From: an uncultured Eisenbergiella sp.
Lineage (GTDB): Bacteria > Bacillota > Clostridia > Lachnospirales > Lachnospiraceae
Reading direction: 5' to 3'
Length of the DNA: 64,000 nt
Assembly (NCBI GenBank): GCA_910585455.1
Contig: CAJUEL010000020.1
Location: 1 to 64,000, forward strand
In this document: piece after piece, positions 58,957 to 64,000 of the stretch
How positions within the stretch are numbered: the first letter of the stretch is position 1
How the letters are laid out: each line of letters opens with the position of its first letter
The notes under the pieces: generated by a model
The model's input: the letters and a program-made list of their open reading frames with translations, nothing else
Database searches by the model: none
Told to the model about the DNA's origin: nothing
Translations under genes and position numbers: made by a program

Positions 58957-59919
58957 TCAGGTTGCCTGCCTGCGGTATTCCCGCGGGGAGCAGCCGAACC
59001 TGCGGCGGAATATTTTATAAAAATAGCTGAAATTGCTGTAGCCCACGTCCAGCCCGATATCGTTGACAGAGAGCGCCGTATGGGTCAGCAGCCATGCCGC
59101 CTGATTGAGCCGCTTTTCCTGCAAAAGCTCCGTATAGGTTTTTTGGGTGGTGCTTTTGATCAGGCGGCTTAAGGCATACAGGTCGTAATGCAGGGCGTCG
59201 GCGAGCACAGAAAGAGAGCCGTCCTTATAGTGCTCCTCAATGTATCCCAAAACGGTGAAGGTCAGCTCTTCGTCCGGGTGGTCGCGCCCGATCGCCAGCT
59301 TGTCCATTTCGTTGAGCAGGTGGAGGAATAAAAGTCCCATGGTGGTCTGGTTCATGCTGCGCTTGTTGGGCTGGCGGTGCAGCAGCATCCAGATGAGATT
59401 TTCCATCAGATTCTGGATGGGAAGGACGTCCGCCACCTGAAAATGCAGATAGCTGACCTGCCCGGCATCGTTTTTTAAGCAATCCGTTAAAAAGGTCCGG
59501 ATCAGGTTGTTTTCTACGCCGATCATATCCAGGGAGCGGTCAAAAAATTCCGGCAGGATGATGAAGTTGACGGCGATGTCATTTTCAGAGGCGGGCAGAA
59601 TCTCCTGCACCGCGTCCCTGCTTAGGAAAAGGAGCTCGCCGGTTTTGAGCTCCACGGTAGTCTGATTGATGATGTGGGTGGTGGCGCCCGAACACATGTA
59701 GACGACTTCGATATAGTTGTGCGTATGCCTGGGGAAGTGTATGAAGCGGGTGTGGGGGCGCAGCTCTATGAGCTGGCCACGCTTCAAGAGCTTTTGGCTG
59801 TCCACTACCATGGAGGCGCTGAGATTATACCGGGCAGCGTCCACATCCTTTCGTCCTTCCAGTATTTCCCGCTCTTCTTCCGTGATTTTCTTCAATTCTT
59901 CGATCATGTCCTGGCGCAT
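58957..59919 (-). CDS. AraC-family regulator, divergent from rhaB
   Basis: A 320-residue regulator. A cupin-type sensing domain (residues about 50-150; IELRPHTRFIHFPRHTHNYIEVVYMCSGATTHII) is followed by a helical linker and the AraC double helix-turn-helix (SLSVLADALHYDLYALSRLIKSTTQKTYTELLQEKRLNQAAWLL; SVNDIGLDVGYSNFSYFYKIFRRRFGCSPREYRR). AGGAG precedes the ATG at 59919. It is divergent from rhaB-rhaA-rhaD and is a likely rhamnose-responsive activator. Its predicted transcript begins near 60307 and carries palindrome P4 in a leader of almost 390 bases. Confidence 0.9.
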   Translation of the reverse strand: MRQDMIEELKKITEEEREILEGRKDVDAARYNLSASMVVDSQKLLKRGQLIELRPHTRFIHFPRHTHNYIEVVYMCSGATTHIINQTTVELKTGELLFLSRDAVQEILPASENDIAVNFIILPEFFDRSLDMIGVENNLIRTFLTDCLKNDAGQVSYLHFQVADVLPIQNLMENLIWMLLHRQPNKRSMNQTTMGLLFLHLLNEMDKLAIGRDHPDEELTFTVLGYIEEHYKDGSLSVLADALHYDLYALSRLIKSTTQKTYTELLQEKRLNQAAWLLTHTALSVNDIGLDVGYSNFSYFYKIFRRRFGCSPREYRRQAT

Positions 59920-59962
59920 GTTGTTCTCCTTTTACGATGTGTGGGGGGAGGGTGTGGCGGCC

Positions 59963-60289
59963 CGCCGTCATGTGTACAGGGGTTTGGGTGCAGGGAGCCG
60001 GGGCGGGCGCAGGAGAAGGACGGCGGGCAGAAGGGGACAGGCAGTTTCCGGTCGCGATATCCGAAGCGGGAAATTCCACAAAACAGCAGAATATTCCTGA
60101 ACGCCACAGGGCGCAATGAACTCACTGCGTTCGGACAGTATTGCGCCCTGTGGCAGGAATCTCCTGCTGTTTTGGGAATTTCTCCGCTCCGGATAAAGCG
60201 ACCGGAAACTGCCTGTCCCCTTCTGCCGCTGTCCTTCTCCTGCGCCCGCCCCGGCTCCCTGCACCCAAACCCCTGTACACATGACGGCG
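59963..60289. repeat. Long palindrome P4
   Basis: Outer arms 59963 onward and to 60289 match over about 90 bp with a single small gap near 60022. Inside, AAACAGCAG pairs with CTGCTGTTT, and the core GCCACAGGGCGCAA (60103-60116) pairs with 60141-60154. The loop is as in P1 with GCG for TCG. It starts 44 bases before the AraC start codon, and the AraC promoter is on its far side. Confidence 0.9.
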
Positions 60290-60313
60290 AGATAACATCT
60301 CCCGTCACATTCC

Positions 60314-60342
60314 ATTATAAAAAGGGACGCATATCCTGACAA
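60314..60342 (-). promoter_or_regulatory. Promoter of the araC-type gene, upstream of P4
   Basis: On the minus strand TTGTCA (60342-60337), 17 bases, TATAAT (60319-60314): close to consensus. Transcription would run through all of P4 before the AraC start at 59919. Confidence 0.8.
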
Positions 60343-60412
60343 TATAAATCTGCAAATCAGGTCATATTTTTCCGCTAAAACATGTACTGGTGTGAAGCTT
60401 CGTTATCTGCTA

Positions 60413-60427
60413 CAATATTTAATATTG
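60413..60427. promoter_or_regulatory. Palindrome CAATATTTAATATTG at the rhaB promoter
   Basis: A 15-base palindrome overlapping the TACAAT box of the likely rhaB promoter; a candidate regulator site. Evidence is the symmetry and position only. Confidence 0.4.
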
Positions 60428-60578
60428 CAGAATTGTCGTGTGGCGATTTTTCTGAATATGGCAGCATAAACGGATATAAGATGATGTCGAGGAGGTTCTG
60501 GGGTGCGGCGTTCCATCTCTGTCAGGAGTGCCGCGCCCCGGAACCGGACTTCCGTATCAGAACAGGAGGCGATTGGGG

Positions 60579-61994
60579 ATGGCAAACTATTATCTGGCGG
60601 TGGATATCGGGGCGTCCGGGGGGCGGCATATGCTCGGGCATCTGGAAGACGGGCGTATGGTGATGGAAGAGATCTACCGTTTTGAAAACGGTATGCAGGA
60701 AAAGGGCGGAGAGCTGTGCTGGGATCTGGCAGGGCTGTTTACGGAGATCAAAAACGGCATGAAACGGTGCGGGCAGCTTGGCAAAATTCCGGTGAGCGTC
60801 GGGGTGGATACCTGGGGCGTGGACTTTGTGCTTCTGGACAAAAAAGGACAGGTTCTGGGGAACACTGTCGGTTACAGGGACGGCAGGACGAAGGGCATGG
60901 ACGAAAGGGTCTATGAAATCATTCCGGAAGAAAAGCTGTATGCAAGAAACGGCATCCAGAAACAGATTTTCAACACGATTTACCAGCTGGAGGCGGTGAA
61001 GCAAAAAAATCCGGACCAGCTGGAGAAGGCGGAATGCTTTTTGATGGTGCCGGACTATTTTCATTATCTGCTGACCGGCAGGCGGGCGGCAGAATACACC
61101 GAATCCACAACCACCCAGCTTGTCGGCTCGTCCGGGGAGGAGTGGGATTGGGAGCTGCTTGGAATGCTGGGATTTCCGGAAAGGATATTCCCGCCGATCA
61201 TAAAGCCCGGAACCCTGCTGGGAACATTGACAGAGGAGGTGGAAAGGGAGGTGGGCTTTTCCTGTCGGGTGGTTGTGCCCGCGTCCCACGATACCGCATC
61301 TGCTGTGCTTGCGGTGCCCTCCAATGAGAAGGAGACGCTCTATATCAGCTCCGGCACCTGGTCTTTGATGGGCACGGAGCGGATGGAGGCGGACTGCTCG
61401 GAGGAGAGCAGGCGGCTCAATTTCACCAACGAGGGCGGCTATGACAGGCGTTTTCGGTATCTGAAAAATATTATGGGGCTTTGGATGATCCAGTCTGTGA
61501 AAAAGGAGCTTCCGGAGAAATATTCCTTTGCTCAGCTTTGCGATATGGCGGAACAGGAAACCATCGCATCTTTGGTGGATTGTAATGATGACAGCTTCCT
61601 TGCGCCCAGGTCCATGATCACAGCGGTGCAGGATTTTTGTAAAAAAACCGGGCAGCAGGTTCCCGAAACGGCAGGGCAGCTCGCCCACGTGATTTACCAG
61701 AGTCTGGCGGAATGCTATAAAAAAACGGCGCAGGAGCTGGAGGGAAGAACCGGCGTTTGCTATGACAGCCTGCATATTGTGGGCGGCGGCTCCAACGCGG
61801 ATTACTTAAACCGTCTGACCGCGCAGGCGACGGGCAAAACGGTCTATGCCGGTCCGGCAGAGGGGACCGCCATCGGCAATCTGGCTGTACAGATGATGGC
61901 TGCCGGAGAGCTTGCCGGTCTGCAGCAGGCACGTAAATGCATTTATGATTCCTGGGAGATCAAACGGTTTATGCCTGACGGCCGGACGGAATGA
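60579..61994 (+). CDS. rhaB: Rhamnulokinase
   Basis: Phosphorylates L-rhamnulose at C1 with ATP, the second step of L-rhamnose breakdown. A 471-residue FGGY-family kinase: N-terminal phosphate-binding YYLAVDIGASGGRHMLG, the catalytic region VGVDTWGVDFVLLD, FNTIYQLEAVK, PASHDTASAVLAVP, and the C-terminal LHIVGGGSNADYLNRLTAQATG. AGGAGG precedes the ATG at 60579; the frame from 60528 lacks one. rhaA and rhaD follow on the same strand. Identity is strengthened by these neighbours. Confidence 0.95.
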   Translation: MANYYLAVDIGASGGRHMLGHLEDGRMVMEEIYRFENGMQEKGGELCWDLAGLFTEIKNGMKRCGQLGKIPVSVGVDTWGVDFVLLDKKGQVLGNTVGYRDGRTKGMDERVYEIIPEEKLYARNGIQKQIFNTIYQLEAVKQKNPDQLEKAECFLMVPDYFHYLLTGRRAAEYTESTTTQLVGSSGEEWDWELLGMLGFPERIFPPIIKPGTLLGTLTEEVEREVGFSCRVVVPASHDTASAVLAVPSNEKETLYISSGTWSLMGTERMEADCSEESRRLNFTNEGGYDRRFRYLKNIMGLWMIQSVKKELPEKYSFAQLCDMAEQETIASLVDCNDDSFLAPRSMITAVQDFCKKTGQQVPETAGQLAHVIYQSLAECYKKTAQELEGRTGVCYDSLHIVGGGSNADYLNRLTAQATGKTVYAGPAEGTAIGNLAVQMMAAGELAGLQQARKCIYDSWEIKRFMPDGRTE

Positions 61995-62089
61995 CTTTCC
62001 TGCGCGGCGGCGCTGGGAAGGGAGATTGGGAGCAAACAGTGACGGATCATAGCGTTATCAATCACAGAAAAATGAAAAGGAGAGAGAAT

Positions 62090-63343
62090 ATGACAACAAA
62101 GCAAAGATATGAGGCGGCGAGAGAGATTTACCGGGAGGCAGGTGTGGATACGGACCGGGCGCTGGATATTTTAAAGGATGTCCATATTTCCATGCACTGC
62201 TGGCAGGGGGATGATGTGCGGGGGTTCGATCAGGACGGTCCGCTCTCCGGCGGCATCCAGACCACCGGCAATTATCCGGGCAGGGCGCGCACGCCGGAGG
62301 AGCTGATGGCGGATATGGACATGGCGCTCAGGCTCATTCCGGGCGTTCACAAGATCAATCTACACGCCAGCTACGCGATTTTTGAAAACGGAGAATTTGC
62401 GGACCGGGACGCGCTGGAGCCGAAGCATTTTCGCAAATGGGTGGAATTCGCGAAACAGAGAGGAATTGGCATCGATTTTAACCCCACATTTTTCTCCCAT
62501 GAAAAGGCGGAGCCCTTCACGCTTTCCAGTACGGATGAATCAATCAGGCAGTTCTGGATCCGCCACGGGCAGGCGTGCATCCGGATTTCCCAGTATTTTG
62601 CGGAAGAGCTGGGACAGCCCTGTGTGATGAATATCTGGATTCCGGACGGTTTAAAGGATGTTCCGGCGGACCGCCTGGGTCCCAGGGCCCGCTTTGCGGA
62701 TTCCCTCGATCAGATTCTGGCAATTCCCTATGATAAGACGAAGGTCTATGTCTGCCTGGAATCCAAGGTGTTCGGCATCGGCATGGAGTCTTATACGGTG
62801 GGCTCCAGCGAATTCTGCGTTAACTATGCGGCGAAAAACGGCATTTTGAGCCTGATGGACAACGGGCATTATCATCCCACGGAGGTGGTTTCCGACAAAA
62901 TCCCGTCCATGCTTTTATTTTCCGAAAAGCTGGCGCTGCACGTGACCAGGGGCGTGCGCTGGGACAGCGATCATGTGGTGCTTTTGGACGACGAGACGAA
63001 GGAGATCGCAAAGGAGATCGTGCGAAACGACGCCATCGACAGAGTATTTCTGGCGCTGGATTATTTTGACGCCAGCATCAACCGCATCAGCGCCTGGGTG
63101 GTGGGCATGCGCAATATGCAGAAGGCGCTTTTATATGCCCTGTTGCAGCCCGCCGGAAAGCTTAAGGCGCTGCAGGATGCCGGAAACTTTACGGAGCTGA
63201 TGGTGCTGCAGGAGGAGTTAAAGCTTTATCCCATGGGAGATGTGTGGAACTATTTCTGCGAGCTGTATCACGTGCCCCAGAGGGAGGAATGGTTTGCGCA
63301 GGTAAAACGCTACGAGGAGGATGTGCTCGCAAAACGGAATTGA
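62090..63343 (+). CDS. rhaA: L-rhamnose isomerase
   Basis: Converts L-rhamnose to L-rhamnulose, the first step, using Mn/Zn. The 418-residue length is typical. Family segments: VHISMHCWQGDDVRGFD near the start, TGNYPGRARTPEEL, HKINLHASYAIF, GIGIDFNPTFFSHEKA, and the metal region LMDNGHYHPTEVVSDK with RWDSDHVVLLDD. The start at 62090 follows AGGAGAGAGAAT. The 95-base gap after rhaB contains no terminator. Confidence 0.97.
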   Translation: MTTKQRYEAAREIYREAGVDTDRALDILKDVHISMHCWQGDDVRGFDQDGPLSGGIQTTGNYPGRARTPEELMADMDMALRLIPGVHKINLHASYAIFENGEFADRDALEPKHFRKWVEFAKQRGIGIDFNPTFFSHEKAEPFTLSSTDESIRQFWIRHGQACIRISQYFAEELGQPCVMNIWIPDGLKDVPADRLGPRARFADSLDQILAIPYDKTKVYVCLESKVFGIGMESYTVGSSEFCVNYAAKNGILSLMDNGHYHPTEVVSDKIPSMLLFSEKLALHVTRGVRWDSDHVVLLDDETKEIAKEIVRNDAIDRVFLALDYFDASINRISAWVVGMRNMQKALLYALLQPAGKLKALQDAGNFTELMVLQEELKLYPMGDVWNYFCELYHVPQREEWFAQVKRYEEDVLAKRN

Positions 63344-63377
63344 GGAGACGGGCAGGAGAGGATAAAAGGAGAAGATC

Positions 63378-64000
63378 ATGAAGGTTTTGGAAGCGCCCTT
63401 TGTGCAGGGCTTTATGAGAATGGCGGACGACGGATGGCAGCAGGGCTGGCATGAGAGAAACGGAGGAAATTTAAGCTACCGCATCAAACATGAGGAGATC
63501 GAAAGCGTCCGGGAGGACCTTAAGGCGTCCGGAGAATGGGAGCCGATCGGGACCGTTGTGCCCGCTCTGGCGGAAGAATATTTTCTGGTGACGGGCAGCG
63601 GTAAATATTTCCGCAATGTGCAGCGCGATCCGGAGGATTCCATCTGTATCATCGAACTGGACAGCGCAGGAGAGCGCTACCGCATCCTCTGGGGGCTTGC
63701 AAACGGCGGCAGGCCCACCAGTGAGCTGCCCAGCCACCTGATGAATCTGGAGGTGAAAAAGAAACAGAATGAAGAGTATCGTGTGGTTTATCATTGCCAT
63801 GCGACCAATATCATCGCCCTGACCTTCGTCCTGCCCTTACAGGACGAGGTGTTCACCCGGGAGCTGTGGGAAATGGCGACGGAATGCCCTGTCGTGTTCC
63901 CCGACGGCGTGGGTGTGGTGGAATGGATGGTGCCCGGCGGCAGAAGGATCGCGGAAGCGACGAGCCGCCTGATGGAGCGCTATGATGTGGCGATCTGGGC
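63378..64000 (+). CDS. rhaD: Rhamnulose-1-phosphate aldolase (cut by window end)
   Basis: Class II aldolase that splits rhamnulose-1-phosphate into DHAP and L-lactaldehyde. 207 codons are visible and the frame is still open at the window end; the family has about 275 residues. Family segments are WHERNGGNLSYRI, EYFLVTGSGKYFRNV, PTSELPSHLMNL and the zinc-binding YHCHATNIIAL, followed by VVFPDGVGVVEWMVPG. The ATG at 63378 has AAAGGAG upstream. It completes the rhaB-rhaA-rhaD order. Confidence 0.95.
   Translation, partial: MKVLEAPFVQGFMRMADDGWQQGWHERNGGNLSYRIKHEEIESVREDLKASGEWEPIGTVVPALAEEYFLVTGSGKYFRNVQRDPEDSICIIELDSAGERYRILWGLANGGRPTSELPSHLMNLEVKKKQNEEYRVVYHCHATNIIALTFVLPLQDEVFTRELWEMATECPVVFPDGVGVVEWMVPGGRRIAEATSRLMERYDVAIW

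Larger units (their letters stand above)
59920..60578. other. Divergent araC-rhaB control region
   Basis: This 659-base gap holds palindrome P4, the araC promoter, and on the plus strand a TACAAT box (60411-60416) with a poor -35, as expected for an activator-dependent rha promoter. No gene is credible; the frames over P4 come from the inverted repeat. Confidence 0.75.

Noticed and set aside
59674..60339. 221-codon plus-strand frame across P4
   Set aside because: Its first part is antisense to the AraC gene and the rest is palindrome.

Overview
The window looks like a chromosome of a gut-type Lachnospiraceae (Clostridia, Bacillota). Support: purine-rich GGAGG ribosome binding sites, the tgt-yajC pair, YesM/YesN-type two-component control of a family 1 sugar ABC importer, PadR/DUF1700/DUF4097 membrane modules, and a Tn4451/ICE-type relic with tnpV. 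Base composition is moderate to GC-rich, except for a clearly AT-richer island at about 4.2-7.1 kb. No rRNA, tRNA or CRISPR array was seen.

Layout. 0-4 kb: a membrane-anchored MutS-like ATPase, RNase HI, a GyrI-like ligand-binding protein, and an ECF sigma factor whose anti-sigma gene is cut short. 4.2-7.1 kb: a decayed integrative-element island (KTR protein, two membrane proteins with a LytTR regulator, a small helix-turn-helix protein, TnpV). 7-25 kb: mostly housekeeping and regulatory genes: TetR, glycogen branching enzyme, XRE, AraC, GNAT, aroC, acyltransferase, tgt-yajC, dipeptidase, two membrane-stress-like modules, and a PurF-like protein that lacks its glutaminase cysteine.

25.8-64 kb is a large plant-polysaccharide locus: carboxylesterase-SGNH fusion, five GH43 modules, YesM/YesN kinase and regulator, a sugar ABC importer without its ATPase, GH2, GH95, GH31, a GH39-GH43 fusion, a double CE1 feruloyl-esterase-like protein, GH51, a second carboxylesterase, two AraC regulators, and the rhamnose genes rhaB-rhaA-rhaD (rhaD runs off the end). 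None of the glycosidases or esterases shows a signal peptide, while the binding protein is a lipoprotein. The simplest reading is that decorated oligosaccharides are imported intact and dismantled in the cytoplasm. The activities fit a feruloylated, arabinosylated, galactose/fucose-capped xylan such as cereal glucuronoarabinoxylan; this substrate is inference.

The most unusual structure is a family of four long palindromes, P1-P4, at 8141-8464, 24502-24889, 25443-25778 and 59963-60289. Each has a shared central hairpin with a nearly invariant asymmetric loop. The outer arms of about 75-130 bp differ completely from copy to copy but are almost perfectly self-complementary within a copy, with the 5' arm purine-rich. 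All four lie upstream of a gene start, in the same orientation relative to that gene. P1 and P4 lie between a strong predicted promoter and the start codon of a regulator, so they should be transcribed in a long 5' leader. I do not recognise this family; it is the best candidate here for an undescribed element.
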